Below, one piece after another: positions 42,384 to 53,521 of a DNA stretch of 64,000 bases; position 1 is the first letter of the stretch; every line of letters starts with the position of its first letter. The stretch lies in NCBI GenBank assembly GCA_020636025.1, contig JACJYQ010000009.1, forward strand, positions 1 to 64,000, in the 5' to 3' direction. The notes below the pieces were generated by a model, which was not told the DNA's origin, made no database searches, and saw only the letters and a list, made by a program, of their open reading frames with translations. The translations under genes and the position numbers were made by a program. The DNA comes from Lewinellaceae bacterium (GTDB lineage Bacteria > Bacteroidota > Bacteroidia > Chitinophagales > Saprospiraceae).

Positions 42384-45300
42384 ATGACAAACCGGTTGCA
42401 CGAAAAACTATGGACATATACTTACTGTGCAGGTATTTTACTATTCTTAGCCTGTAATCCGCGTCTGGCTGCTCAGCCCGGTTTCTTCAACTTTAATTAT
42501 CCCGGGCCCGACACACTGGCAGTAGGCCCTGATTGTAATTTGTCCCTTCAAGGCAATATTCCCAATCCAACCGTTACGTCTACCATTGGAGCCAACATCA
42601 TTACTTCGCAATTCGACGCGGTTAACTCCGGATTCGCATTCTCTGATCTGTTCTCCGCAGAAGAAACTGCCCATGTTTTCTGGTTTGTAGAAGACGATAT
42701 GGGACATTCCCATACTTTTGAGTTTTTCATCTTTTTTGTGGACTTGAGCCCGCCAACTTTCGACCTGACGGGTGTTAACGATACGCTGTTTTTTAACTCA
42801 ATAGCTGAGGTCCCACCGCCTCCGATGATTCCTATTACAGACAATTGCACGGGTATTGACACCGATTTCGTACAAACAGACCCTCCTGCTATTTGTGAAG
42901 CAGGAACCTTTACCAGAACCTGGACCGCAACAGACGGTTACGACAATACAAGCACCTTTACCCAAACCGTCATCATTTCCGCAGACGTCACGCCGCCAAC
43001 CATCATTGTTTTTCCGCAAAACGGCTCGGCGCCCTGTTCAACCCTGGCTACCTCCTATCCAAATTGGCTGGCAGCGCAAATGGCCGCCTTTTCAGCTCAG
43101 GATCCTTCGGGTATTCAATCCCTCACCAACAATGGTCCTGCCTCATTTCCTCCAGGTTGTACCGTTCCACTTACGGTTACTTTTAAAGCAACGGACAATT
43201 GCAATTTCATGATTCCTACAACGGCTGTGTTTACCACATCCGACAATATGGGGCCGGTGGTTGTAGATCCACCCCTGGATACAATTGCCTATTGCTCATT
43301 TGGAGGAAGTCATTTGACGAAATTGTATGAATGGATCAATAAAAGAGCTTACAGTACGGTATATGATACTTGTTCGACGCCGATTAATTATGCCATGAAA
43401 ATCAATGGCAATGTGGTAGATTCGAGTGCGGTGGTGGCGGCATTCTGGGCGTCATTCAACAGTCCTTGTGCTACACAAATGATTGGAGGTCAAATGGTTG
43501 ATCAGGTTTCAGCCTTTGTAAAGGTGGATTTCTTTGCAACAGATGCCTGTGGAAATGAAACCTTTGTCGGAAATGCAGCCTTCGCCGCTGTCGACACCAT
43601 TCCCCCAATGTTGGCCGGCACCAATACATTTGAACAATGCGGAGGTGGAAATGATCAAATGGCCCTGCAAAGCTGGATCAATTCCAAAGCAGGGGCCAGC
43701 ATTAACGACGATTGTTCCATTCCATTCTGGATTAATTTCTCTTATCTGAGTTCCAGCGGTGAATCCGGAACCGGATCCTTCAATTCCGGACCATTTCCCA
43801 CAGTTGCCGCCAACAATTGCAATTGGTGGGTGGATGTTACTTTCTATGCCGGCGATGAATGTGGGAATCACAGCAATCTGACATTGCGTTTTCAGATTTT
43901 TGATAGTCAGCCACCTGTCTTTTCCGGATTGGCGCCCGACATTACGGTTTATTGTCCTGATCCGTTACCAACCGTTCCGGCTGCTACCATCACGGATAAT
44001 TGCGACTTAAGTCCTGCCATTACATTTACAAGAGTATATCAGGATAGCCTGTGCGACGGTTCATACACGGTGTTCACCACCTGGATGGCAACCGATGATT
44101 GTGGCAATACAGCAACCGCTACCCAAAACATTTTTGTAAGAGATACGACCAAACCTGTTTTTACCTTAGTTCCTACAGGGATAATCATCAACTGCGACAC
44201 TTTTGCCTTGCCTCCCGATCCTGTTCAGGGAATCAATATCAATGCTACTGACGTTTGCAGTCCTGTGGTGGACATCAGCACCCTGGTGACTTCCTTTCAA
44301 AACCCTAACCCGGCGCTTTGCAGTCATTACTCCTACGAGATAGTACGCACATTCACCGCAACCGATGAATGTGGCAATACAAGTACTGCTACCCAACTGA
44401 TAACCGTTCTGGATAACCATCCGCCGATCCCAACCGGCGTGTTGGACACTACGGCATTGTGTAGCGCCATGGTGCCTTTCCCGGCACCAGCTCCAATTGG
44501 TGTTGATGGTTGTGGCAGCCCTGTAGCCCCATCAAGTTTCATCAACACCGACACCATTCCAGGGGCTTGCGCCGGAGATTATACCCTAATTCTGAACTGG
44601 ATTACCACTGATGTGTGTAACAACCAGACTTCTTTTGTTCAACTGGTGCATGTGGTGGATACGGTGGCGCCGCAACTAACAAACCTGCCAGAGGATGTTA
44701 CTGCGGAATGCGATGCCATTCCCGACCCGCCAAATACCGCCACGTTTAATGGCGTTGACAATTGTGCTGCTGCAGTTGAAGTGAATTTGGTGGAAACAGA
44801 AATAAGAAATCCGGATACGAGTAACTGCGATCATTGGACGAATTATATTCTCAGAAGGGAATGGATAGCCACTGACGACTGTGGTAATGCCCGTACTTAC
44901 ACCCAAAATATCCAGATTACAGATACTCAGGCACCTATCCTAATACCGCCCACAGCCATTACCTATTCCAATGATCCGGATGATTGTGGTATAACAACAA
45001 TGATTCCAGCGCCCTTGTCCGTGACGGATATTTGCACTTTTGGTGAGACGATGGTGTTGTTAAAAGATACTATAGCCATAACTGGGATTGCAGGCAATCT
45101 TCCAGTTGACACCATAGTATATGAGTTTGCCATACCAAACCTGCCCCCTAACCAGCCGGCTGTATCGAATGTTAGTCTGACAATTTTTATTGATTCAGGC
45201 GATGTTGATCAGGTGGCAGAGTTTTTCAAAATATTTGGTGAAAGCGGTACTCAACTGGGGACAACGGCGACTCTTCAAAACAATGGAAGTTGTCCTTCTA

Positions 45301-48300
45301 CCATGGCGACTTTGATCATTCCGGCCAATCAATTTAACCAGTGGACTGCGGACGGTGTGCTTACCCTAACCCTGGCTCCAAATGGAACAGGTCCGGCGGC
45401 CATTAACCCATCATGCCCTAACAGCCGAACCAGAGCGAATCTTTCTTATAATTACACATCGGCTAATGTGCCTCTTGATTTAAGTTACTCCCTTGATGGT
45501 GGCTCATTTTCTCCTTACCCGCCTCCGGGGAATACATTCCTGGAAGTTGGCTCGCATACTGTGACATACCTGGCTACAGATTGTGCCGGGAATAGCAGTA
45601 CGGCAAGCGTACAGATACAGGTGAATGATGTACAGCCGCCAAGCATTGCGGCACCTGCTGCCATTACAACATATATAAGTCCCGGAGCTCTGATTTGTAA
45701 GGATACGGTAATTCTTCCGTTTCCAAACATCACAGAAAATTGTCAGATGTCGGGGCATGTTAATAAGTCTTCATTATTCCCACTTCTAAACTTTGTAACC
45801 GATCCGGACGCACCCGATTTTGTTCCAGACAGTCTGACGCTGGCCATATCCGGATTGACACCCAATGCTGTCGGCCCGGGTGTACTCAGCATCAAATTCA
45901 AAGGCCAGAATGACGACTCCAGAGAGTTCTTTAACATTTTCAGGAACCAGACTTTTTTAACTAGTACAGATTTTGGAACACCTGCCGGGGAATGTGTTGA
46001 TACCGTCATAACTACCTACGTAGCGACTGCGGCTCAAATAAACTCCTGGGCAGCAACTGGTACGGCCATATTTAAGGCAAAACCCAATCTGGATGTAGGC
46101 CCTTTATTTGACAACGACTTTATAAACCCATGTGGGGCACTACTACCCGATCAAACGGATGGAGTGAGTCGTATTCAGGCAATGCTGGAGTACAATTACG
46201 CCATAATAAGTTTCAGAGTAATTGATTCCGGAAATTCGGTGGTGGCTTCAGGTGGTATTCAGGGAAACAATACCAGCGTGGTGCTGAGCCCGGGAACCTA
46301 TACTGTTGAATATACCACAACGGACAACGCGGGTTTGATGGGTATTGCCACCTTCCCATTGATTGTGAAGGATACCATTAAACCAATGGCAAAATGCAGT
46401 GCTCCCATCATTATTTATACCAATCCTTCAGGCACTGACTATACATTGTTACCCTCCCAAATCAACAACGGAAGTACAGACAATTGCTCTGGCAATCTTA
46501 CTTATGCGCTTTCAAAAACCAAATTTACCTGTAATGAGGCTGGGAACAATTTTGTGGTGACTTTAACCGTCACTGATGCATCTGGTAACACTTCCACCTG
46601 TTCTACATTAGTATTGGCTCAGATTGAGCCGCTGGTACCTACAACGCTACCGACATGTGAAGGAGATACCCTTTTCCTTTTTGCCAATGCGCCTCTACCA
46701 GGTCCGTATACCTACTCTTGGACAGGCCCAAATGGTTATATGGCCAACAATATAATAAACCCGATCAGACTTAATGCTCAGCCAGACTTCCAGGGTAACT
46801 ATACGCTTACCATTACAGGGACTTCGCTTTGTATGGTTAGTGGTACTGTAAATGTTCAATTCGCAAATCTGAATACACCAACCATCAATCCCAATGGCGT
46901 AAAATTTTGCACAGGAGATAACATTGTGCTGGGAACAACTTTCCCTTCGGGTCCAACCGTTACTTATATGTGGTACTCGGATTCAATGGGTGTTGGGACC
47001 TTATTAGGCACTACAAGCGGTAACACATTTACTATATTCAGTCCACAGCCAGGACAGTACCACTATTATCTTAAAGTAAAAGTTGGAGATTGCTTAACCC
47101 CCAGTTCCTTAATTGCAACCATTGACGTTTACGCCCGGCCTCCTGCCATTGTCAATGACGATTCAATAACGATTTGTGCCAACGATCCACTTGTACTTGG
47201 AACCCCGGTTTCCGGGAATGGCATAACCTATATGTGGAATGGTCCGGGGTATATGAGTACCAATCAGAACCCCACCGTTTCCAACTCTGCTACTGTGGCT
47301 AATTCTGGCATGTATGTACTCACCACCAAGCAAAATGGCTGTGAGTCAATTCCAAAAGACACCACGGTTGTATTGGTGAAATACACCCCGCCAACCCCGT
47401 CCATATTAGGCGTGGACATCAACAAGCTTTGTGTAGGTGATACCATTTTTCTAAATGCATCTGTTGGTGGCAGTCCATTGCCAGATTATTATGAATGGAT
47501 GGATCCGATGACAAATACAATTGTTACGGGCAGCAATAAAATGTTGATCATACCGAATGCCTCGGCTATTCACAATGGAAACTGGAGAGTGCGGGCAGGA
47601 TATGATAACTGTTTTTCTCCCTGGTCCGCTCCGTTTGGGATCAATGTTGAATCCTACCCGCTTGTAACGGCCACGGCGAGCACACCGACTGTTTGTCAGG
47701 ATTCAATATTGACGCTTTTTGGCTCTGCTTCTGGGAATGTGACAAGCTGGAACTGGACATATCCGATTTCCGGTGGTTCATTTCAACAAAACCCGATTGT
47801 TAATCCGGGTCAACCTGGAGTTTACACATTGATTGGTAGTACTGCAAACATGTGTGCAGATACCGCAACGGTTATGGTAACCGGGGGCGTAGGACCCATC
47901 GTCAACGGCATAACTGTGAATGCGCCAACTTGTGCAACGGGCATGAATGCAGCGACACTTACGCCGAATATGCCTGTTATGAACCCCTCTTTTTCCTATA
48001 GCTGGACATTTAACGGCAACTCTTTTTCCAATGTGCCCGTTTTGAATTTCAATCCGGTCGTTGCGGCAACTCATAACGGGACCTACGTACTTACAGTTAA
48101 AGATACATTTGGATGTCCTTCTACTCCTGTTTCAGCAGTACTTAACGTTCAGCCATATATCGAAACTCCTGGTTTGATGATATCACCTAACCCGGTTTGT
48201 GCAGGAGACTCGGTGACACTGTCGATCACAAATCCAACAGCATATAATGGCGGATCGATGTTTCATTGGATTAGACCCAATGGAATGGATACTGTAACAA

Positions 48301-50360
48301 CCGGACCACAATTAATCTTAACCAACGTTCTGGTAAGTCAGTCTGGAAACTACAAAGTATTTGTAAGTCAAGGGCTTTGTCAATCGGTACTTTCAGCTTC
48401 AAAAACCCTGGTGGTAAACCCAATTCCAGCAAATCCGGGACCAATCAGTAATCAACCGGTTTGTGAGCATAGTACTTTGACTTTGAATGCCACAAACCCG
48501 CCGATACCTGGTGCAACCTATTTTTGGGATGGACCCGGATTCCAGGCAACTGGGTTAAGCCAAATGCTTGTAGACGCCAGCCTCAGTTTTGAAGGATACT
48601 ACAAGTTATATGTTGTAGTGAATGGATGTGCCTCTCTTACTGATTCTGTGCTTGTTGATGTGCTTCGCAAACCAAAGACCCCAATTATTTCTCCACCGGA
48701 TAACACTACACAACAGAACCCGAAATTGATTTGTGTGGAGAATTTGACGACATCGGATTTTATTACGGTAAAACCTGTTTCCCAGACATTTGGAGCCATT
48801 TATACATGGATAAGTGCAGGAGATACGGTACAGAGTTCAGGAAGCCCCACACTTAATTTCCTGGATCTTTCATCTGATTTACTAGCACCTGGTCTGCACA
48901 GCTATCAGGTAGTGGTTTGGAATGAGGACAATGCAAATGGAGACGGGTGTAATTCGGATCTGTCCAATACAGTGTGGATAAGATTTGATACCATTCCGGA
49001 CAATTCAGCACAAACTGTAGATAACCATAACGCTTGCCGGGGTAACAACATTCCATTGGTTGCCATACCTCCTTCGGGTAATATCACAGGAATGTGGGCC
49101 CAAATTGGAGGTCCGACTCTTACCAATGGCAATTATTTCAATTTTGATTCACCCAATGCCTTTTTCAATGGCGTAGCCGGAAATCCAATTAACAAGTATT
49201 CGTTTACCTGGACGCTCAGCAGTGGAGGTTGTAAAAACTTCAGTGTGGATACCCTTATGATAAGTGTTGTGCCGCCAGAAACAGCTCTGGCAGGAGTGAA
49301 TCAAAGAATCTGTAGCGGAGAAAATGTATTCTTGAACGCCACGCAAGGCCTGTACTCGCCTGGGATATGGATGCAAATGGGGCAAATTGGTGTAGATATT
49401 ACAGATCTAGATGAGCCAATGTCGCCTGTAACAGGTCTCAATATGGGAAACAGGTATGTATTTGTGTGGAAGCTGGAAGACATAGGTTGTGGTACGCCGG
49501 CAGATACTGTATTTATCGATTATCTGACTACCATTCCAGATATTTCAGGCCAACCAATCGTTTGCACAGTTGAAAATATTGTTAATCTTTCAGCACATGG
49601 TATTCAACCCTGGGAAACCGGAAAATGGACAAGCCCGGATCCAACGCTGGAATTTGATCCAATGAATGCTTCCATTACAACGGTCCGCAATCTTAAACCC
49701 GGTGATAACATAATCTATTGGACGACCAATAATGGATATTGTGGAGATAAATCCAGAGATACATTTGTGGTCAATTATCAAATATTCCCCAAAGCTGTAA
49801 ACGATTTTGTACCGGTGCCATTTGGAACTGCTACCCAATTCCAGGTACTGACAAATGACATGCTGCCCCAAGATCCACCTGTTGTAACCATTATAGTTCC
49901 ACCTATGAATGGTACAATTATAGATAATCCATCAAATGGCGCGTATGTATACAGGCCCAATTCAGGTTTCACAGGAGAGGACGCCATGGTCTACAAAATC
50001 TGTAATTCCAAATGCAATGATGCCTGTAGCACAGCTACCGTAACATTCCAGGTTGGAGATGCTGGCGCCTGCGAAATACCAAGCATCATTACACCCAATA
50101 ACGATGGCTTGAATGATGCCTTCATCATTCCGGCAGAATGCTATTTCTTTGGTGAAGGAGAGCGAACGAAAATTGAAGTAACTGTATTTAATCAATGGGG
50201 CGATTATGTGTACAACAACCCGGATTTCAAACTTGATGTGGATTCCTGGGATGGTAAATACAATGGCTCCGATCTGCCAGCGGGAACGTATTACTACGTG
50301 ATAAAGTTTGTTGACTCCGGAGAAAAACCACAGGCCGGATTTTTGCTAATCCAGCATTAG
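42384..50360 (+). CDS. Giant surface protein with HYR-like and Ig-like repeats and a T9SS type B (CHU_C) sorting domain
   Basis: From the ATG at 42384 this encodes 2658 aa; the frame opens at a TTG at 42336, but the signal peptide fits the later ATG. The signal peptide ends near RLAAQPG. Residues ~100-1420 carry HYR-type repeats (ATDDCGNTATATQNIFVRDT, TDECGNTSTATQLITVLD and similar), each with a D-C-G-N motif. Residues ~1420-2450 hold about eight Ig/PKD-like domains with C-x-GD motifs. Near 2460-2560 there is a cadherin-like unit (VNDFVPVPFGTATQFQVLTND). The last ~95 residues (PSIITPNNDGLNDAFIIP to QAGFLLIQH) form a CHU_C/type B sorting domain. It sits 10 nt upstream of the PorP/SprF gene, the typical cargo-partner pairing. 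Confidence 0.93.
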   Translation: MTNRLHEKLWTYTYCAGILLFLACNPRLAAQPGFFNFNYPGPDTLAVGPDCNLSLQGNIPNPTVTSTIGANIITSQFDAVNSGFAFSDLFSAEETAHVFWFVEDDMGHSHTFEFFIFFVDLSPPTFDLTGVNDTLFFNSIAEVPPPPMIPITDNCTGIDTDFVQTDPPAICEAGTFTRTWTATDGYDNTSTFTQTVIISADVTPPTIIVFPQNGSAPCSTLATSYPNWLAAQMAAFSAQDPSGIQSLTNNGPASFPPGCTVPLTVTFKATDNCNFMIPTTAVFTTSDNMGPVVVDPPLDTIAYCSFGGSHLTKLYEWINKRAYSTVYDTCSTPINYAMKINGNVVDSSAVVAAFWASFNSPCATQMIGGQMVDQVSAFVKVDFFATDACGNETFVGNAAFAAVDTIPPMLAGTNTFEQCGGGNDQMALQSWINSKAGASINDDCSIPFWINFSYLSSSGESGTGSFNSGPFPTVAANNCNWWVDVTFYAGDECGNHSNLTLRFQIFDSQPPVFSGLAPDITVYCPDPLPTVPAATITDNCDLSPAITFTRVYQDSLCDGSYTVFTTWMATDDCGNTATATQNIFVRDTTKPVFTLVPTGIIINCDTFALPPDPVQGININATDVCSPVVDISTLVTSFQNPNPALCSHYSYEIVRTFTATDECGNTSTATQLITVLDNHPPIPTGVLDTTALCSAMVPFPAPAPIGVDGCGSPVAPSSFINTDTIPGACAGDYTLILNWITTDVCNNQTSFVQLVHVVDTVAPQLTNLPEDVTAECDAIPDPPNTATFNGVDNCAAAVEVNLVETEIRNPDTSNCDHWTNYILRREWIATDDCGNARTYTQNIQITDTQAPILIPPTAITYSNDPDDCGITTMIPAPLSVTDICTFGETMVLLKDTIAITGIAGNLPVDTIVYEFAIPNLPPNQPAVSNVSLTIFIDSGDVDQVAEFFKIFGESGTQLGTTATLQNNGSCPSTMATLIIPANQFNQWTADGVLTLTLAPNGTGPAAINPSCPNSRTRANLSYNYTSANVPLDLSYSLDGGSFSPYPPPGNTFLEVGSHTVTYLATDCAGNSSTASVQIQVNDVQPPSIAAPAAITTYISPGALICKDTVILPFPNITENCQMSGHVNKSSLFPLLNFVTDPDAPDFVPDSLTLAISGLTPNAVGPGVLSIKFKGQNDDSREFFNIFRNQTFLTSTDFGTPAGECVDTVITTYVATAAQINSWAATGTAIFKAKPNLDVGPLFDNDFINPCGALLPDQTDGVSRIQAMLEYNYAIISFRVIDSGNSVVASGGIQGNNTSVVLSPGTYTVEYTTTDNAGLMGIATFPLIVKDTIKPMAKCSAPIIIYTNPSGTDYTLLPSQINNGSTDNCSGNLTYALSKTKFTCNEAGNNFVVTLTVTDASGNTSTCSTLVLAQIEPLVPTTLPTCEGDTLFLFANAPLPGPYTYSWTGPNGYMANNIINPIRLNAQPDFQGNYTLTITGTSLCMVSGTVNVQFANLNTPTINPNGVKFCTGDNIVLGTTFPSGPTVTYMWYSDSMGVGTLLGTTSGNTFTIFSPQPGQYHYYLKVKVGDCLTPSSLIATIDVYARPPAIVNDDSITICANDPLVLGTPVSGNGITYMWNGPGYMSTNQNPTVSNSATVANSGMYVLTTKQNGCESIPKDTTVVLVKYTPPTPSILGVDINKLCVGDTIFLNASVGGSPLPDYYEWMDPMTNTIVTGSNKMLIIPNASAIHNGNWRVRAGYDNCFSPWSAPFGINVESYPLVTATASTPTVCQDSILTLFGSASGNVTSWNWTYPISGGSFQQNPIVNPGQPGVYTLIGSTANMCADTATVMVTGGVGPIVNGITVNAPTCATGMNAATLTPNMPVMNPSFSYSWTFNGNSFSNVPVLNFNPVVAATHNGTYVLTVKDTFGCPSTPVSAVLNVQPYIETPGLMISPNPVCAGDSVTLSITNPTAYNGGSMFHWIRPNGMDTVTTGPQLILTNVLVSQSGNYKVFVSQGLCQSVLSASKTLVVNPIPANPGPISNQPVCEHSTLTLNATNPPIPGATYFWDGPGFQATGLSQMLVDASLSFEGYYKLYVVVNGCASLTDSVLVDVLRKPKTPIISPPDNTTQQNPKLICVENLTTSDFITVKPVSQTFGAIYTWISAGDTVQSSGSPTLNFLDLSSDLLAPGLHSYQVVVWNEDNANGDGCNSDLSNTVWIRFDTIPDNSAQTVDNHNACRGNNIPLVAIPPSGNITGMWAQIGGPTLTNGNYFNFDSPNAFFNGVAGNPINKYSFTWTLSSGGCKNFSVDTLMISVVPPETALAGVNQRICSGENVFLNATQGLYSPGIWMQMGQIGVDITDLDEPMSPVTGLNMGNRYVFVWKLEDIGCGTPADTVFIDYLTTIPDISGQPIVCTVENIVNLSAHGIQPWETGKWTSPDPTLEFDPMNASITTVRNLKPGDNIIYWTTNNGYCGDKSRDTFVVNYQIFPKAVNDFVPVPFGTATQFQVLTNDMLPQDPPVVTIIVPPMNGTIIDNPSNGAYVYRPNSGFTGEDAMVYKICNSKCNDACSTATVTFQVGDAGACEIPSIITPNNDGLNDAFIIPAECYFFGEGERTKIEVTVFNQWGDYVYNNPDFKLDVDSWDGKYNGSDLPAGTYYYVIKFVDSGEKPQAGFLLIQH

Positions 50361-50370
50361 AAACCGATTT

Positions 50371-51324
50371 ATGAGAAAACTCTACATTGTCCCACTGGCA
50401 ATTTTGTTTACACTTACTGCAACTGCTCAACAAGAGCAGATGTATACGCAGTTTATGTACAACAAACTCGCCTACAACCCCGGCTCGGCAGGCAGTTTTG
50501 TATCCCCAACCCTTACTGCCGTTTATCGCCATCAATGGATAGGCTTGGAGGGCGCTCCAAATGCTCAGGTGGTATCTTACACACAGCCCCTGCTAAACAA
50601 CCGGGTTGGACTTGGAGGTACTATTTCACGGCAGCAGATCGCCATTACCACCAACATTACCTTTGATATTGCTTACGCCTATCGTCTGGAATTAAAGCGA
50701 GGAACCTTTGCTGTTGGCCTGCAAGCGAGCATGCGTAATTTCCGTCAAAATTGGGGGGATGATCGCATAAGAGCGGTCGATAACCTTGATCCGGCGATTC
50801 CTGTACAACCAAGGAGCAAGTTTTTGCCAAATTTTGGTGCTGGAGTTTATTATGCAGCCTACCACGACAAATGGTTTGCCGGCTTGGCCATCCCGCGATT
50901 AGTACGCAACAGCATCGATTTTTCTGAATTCGGGACGGAATTCTCTAGAGAGGTTCAACACATCAATGCTATGGGAGGCATGACCTTTAAGCCAGATAAA
51001 GACCTCACCATAACGCCTCAGGTCCTTTTCAAATATGCTATTGGGGCACCCTTTGATGCAGAAGCTAATGTGAGCGCCCTGTTAAAGCATAAGTTTTTAG
51101 GTGGACTTACCTACCGGGTTGGTGGAGATACCAATGGACTGGGGGAAAGCCTGGATGTTATGTTGGGTATTCAGGCAACCGATAATTTGTTTTTGTGTTT
51201 ATCTTATGATATTGGGCTGACGCGCTTGCGCAAATTCAACAATGGTTCAGTAGAAGCCTGTGTGCGTTGGTGGTTTACTCCTCCAGGCGTAATAACTACA
51301 ATTGAATCAGATACACCCTATTAA
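50371..51324 (+). CDS. PorP/SprF family type IX secretion membrane protein
   Basis: This 317-aa outer-membrane beta-barrel protein starts with a signal peptide (residues 1-19, ending TATAQ). The family opening EQMYTQFMYNKLAYNPGSAG follows, then RHQWIGLEGAPN and QPLLNNRVGLGG. SprF-type proteins help type B sorting-domain cargo reach and stay on the cell surface. The gene follows its probable cargo by 10 nt, so the two are co-transcribed and likely work together. Confidence 0.95.
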   Translation: MRKLYIVPLAILFTLTATAQQEQMYTQFMYNKLAYNPGSAGSFVSPTLTAVYRHQWIGLEGAPNAQVVSYTQPLLNNRVGLGGTISRQQIAITTNITFDIAYAYRLELKRGTFAVGLQASMRNFRQNWGDDRIRAVDNLDPAIPVQPRSKFLPNFGAGVYYAAYHDKWFAGLAIPRLVRNSIDFSEFGTEFSREVQHINAMGGMTFKPDKDLTITPQVLFKYAIGAPFDAEANVSALLKHKFLGGLTYRVGGDTNGLGESLDVMLGIQATDNLFLCLSYDIGLTRLRKFNNGSVEACVRWWFTPPGVITTIESDTPY

Positions 51325-51353
51325 TGCTGCCGGAGTTGATGGATTTTAACACA

Positions 51354-51385
51354 TTGTAAAAATCCTAAACACGTCCTTAATTTTG
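51354..51385 (+). promoter_or_regulatory. Promoter of the OmpA/PD40 gene
   Basis: TTG (51354-51356), a 21-nt spacer and TAATTTTG (51378-51385), a full match to the Bacteroidota consensus. The ATG at 51418 is about 30 nt downstream, so this gene can be expressed apart from the cargo-PorP operon. Confidence 0.7.
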
Positions 51386-51417
51386 CAATACAACACATAT
51401 TCATTCGTTTGACTAAA

Positions 51418-53478
51418 ATGATTCGCAAGGTAATCCTGTTACTTCCGCTCTTCTTTCTGGCACTGGCCTGGAATAGCACCGCCCAAACCTCTTCTAAAAG
51501 CAAGTCGAAGGAACGTTTCCGTGAAAGAGACGACCGACGTTATCCGGTACGGCTCGATAATGCATCCATTCTGAATTTACCCGGAACAGATAACTCCCCA
51601 GCTTATTACGACAACGGGATCATTTTTGTAACGGCACGGGCCAAACGCGGACCAAGGGATGAGCGTACAAACGAACCGTTCAAGGAGCATTATTTTTCTG
51701 CTTTTGATGCACTTGGAAAACTACTTCCTCCGCAGAAGTTTGAATTTAATGCACTCAAGAAATCGAGCTTTCACGAAGGGGCCGTCTGCTTCTCCCGCGA
51801 TTTTAAAACCGTTTATATGTCGCGGAACAACAACAAAGACGGGGTTATACAGGCGAGTAAAGACGGGCGTTCCACTCAAAAAATATACAAGGCTTATTAC
51901 GGCTTTCCAGACTGGACCCGGCCGGAAGAACTTCCATTTGATAGCGACGACTATTCCTGTATGCACCCAAGCCTGAGTACCGATGGCAAACGATTGTACT
52001 TTGCATCGGATATGCCGGGCGGTTTCGGTGGTTTTGATCTATACGTTGTTTCGAAAGATAAAGAAGGAAACTGGGGCAAGCCTATAAACCTGGGACCAAA
52101 CATTAATACCGACAAACAGGAGTTGTTTCCATTTATAAGCTTTTCAGGTACCTTATTCTTCTCATCCAATGGACGCGACTCCACGCTGGGGGGCATGGAC
52201 ATCTATTTTGCGAATAATCCACTAAACAACCCGGAAGAAATTGTCAACCTGGGAGAACCTTTCAATTCTGATGGGAACGACCATGGTTTCATTATAGATG
52301 AAGATGGCCACAGCGGTTATTTTTCCAGCGATCGAAAAGACCTGGGTTATGGTAAGGACGACATATTTCAGTTTTTTGCCCCTAAAGGTATAGAAGGAAC
52401 GGGCTTGCCGGAGACAACCTCTGCTACCATTTCTGTGATCGACCAGAAAACAGGAGAAGCCATTCAGGGCGCTGAAATAAGGGTGTTACATCCTTCGGAT
52501 GATGGTTTTATCAGCAGCAGTAGCGACAGCACCTTTTACACACTGGATTTGGTGCAAAGGCAGGATGATCCAAATGCCTATACCATGAAACTCGTTCGTA
52601 AAGGCGCCTCAGAACTGGGTGTCCCGACATTACTTTCAAACGTGGAAGGAAAGGCACTTACCGACTTTACCAGGTATAAGCAATACCTCATCATCGTTAG
52701 CGCTAAAGGGTACACTGCCCGCGAACAGTTCTTGTTTGTAGATTCAGATGAGGATCAGCGACTAAACTTTAAGATGGTGACCGAACCACCGTGTTTACGA
52801 GCTGGTGGAATTGTACTGACCACTGGATTTAGCACCCGGATAGCGAATGCCAGAATCAGGTTTACCCACCGGACAACCGGGCATACTGAAACGGTGCGTA
52901 CCACCTGGAGCGGAGAGTTTGATGCCTGTTTGCCTTTCGATGGCGAATACATTGCCTATGTGGAGAGGAACGGTTTTAAGTCGGAAAATTACAGGCTTGA
53001 AGCATCATCAGGCCAAACAGCTTTTAATGAAATTCGCTTGCAACCACTAGCCGACCTGGCCTCAGAAGAAGAAGTTATGCCGTTGGCAAATGGTTTGGTA
53101 GAAGGCTCTGTGTTGGTGCTGGATAAGATATTTTATGAGTATAATAAAACAACCCTCAACCAGGGAGCTGTTCGGTACCTGGATGCCATACTCGATTTGA
53201 TGAAGCGCTACCCGGATATGGAAATCGACCTGATTTCTCATACAGATACCCGGGGCGATGCTCGCCTGAACATGGAATTGACAGTTGAGCGATCCAAAAA
53301 CGCGAAGACTTATCTGGTGTATAAAGGCATTGATGAGAAACGGATAAATGCGATTGGTAAGGGTGAAACCGAGCCCAGGAATCATTGTAAGGAAGGCGTA
53401 GATTGCTCGGACGAAGAGCATCAGCAAAATAATCGCCTTGAGGTAAAAGTGCGCAAATTGGGACTGGCAAGGTCCTAG
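51418..53478 (+). CDS. OmpA family protein with PD40-type repeats (T9SS-associated)
   Basis: The ATG at 51418 gives 686 aa with signal peptide residues ~1-23 (ending NSTAQ). Residues ~40-320 contain WD40-like PD40 motifs (YMSRNNNKDG, LYFASDMPGGFGGFDLYVV, LFFSSNGRDSTLGGMDIYFA). A carboxypeptidase-like region follows. The C-terminal ~125 residues are an OmpA peptidoglycan-binding domain (KIFYEYNKTTLNQGAVRYLD, LISHTDTRGDARLNMELT, NNRLEVKV). The architecture is that of PorE-like proteins, which link T9SS outer-membrane parts to peptidoglycan. An extended acidic loop with two cysteines (HCKEGVDCSDEEH) sits inside the OmpA domain. Confidence 0.92.
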   Translation: MIRKVILLLPLFFLALAWNSTAQTSSKSKSKERFRERDDRRYPVRLDNASILNLPGTDNSPAYYDNGIIFVTARAKRGPRDERTNEPFKEHYFSAFDALGKLLPPQKFEFNALKKSSFHEGAVCFSRDFKTVYMSRNNNKDGVIQASKDGRSTQKIYKAYYGFPDWTRPEELPFDSDDYSCMHPSLSTDGKRLYFASDMPGGFGGFDLYVVSKDKEGNWGKPINLGPNINTDKQELFPFISFSGTLFFSSNGRDSTLGGMDIYFANNPLNNPEEIVNLGEPFNSDGNDHGFIIDEDGHSGYFSSDRKDLGYGKDDIFQFFAPKGIEGTGLPETTSATISVIDQKTGEAIQGAEIRVLHPSDDGFISSSSDSTFYTLDLVQRQDDPNAYTMKLVRKGASELGVPTLLSNVEGKALTDFTRYKQYLIIVSAKGYTAREQFLFVDSDEDQRLNFKMVTEPPCLRAGGIVLTTGFSTRIANARIRFTHRTTGHTETVRTTWSGEFDACLPFDGEYIAYVERNGFKSENYRLEASSGQTAFNEIRLQPLADLASEEEVMPLANGLVEGSVLVLDKIFYEYNKTTLNQGAVRYLDAILDLMKRYPDMEIDLISHTDTRGDARLNMELTVERSKNAKTYLVYKGIDEKRINAIGKGETEPRNHCKEGVDCSDEEHQQNNRLEVKVRKLGLARS

Positions 53479-53521
53479 TCTTAATTTTCAGCGTATCGTC
53501 ATATATTCAATCAGCCTTTTC

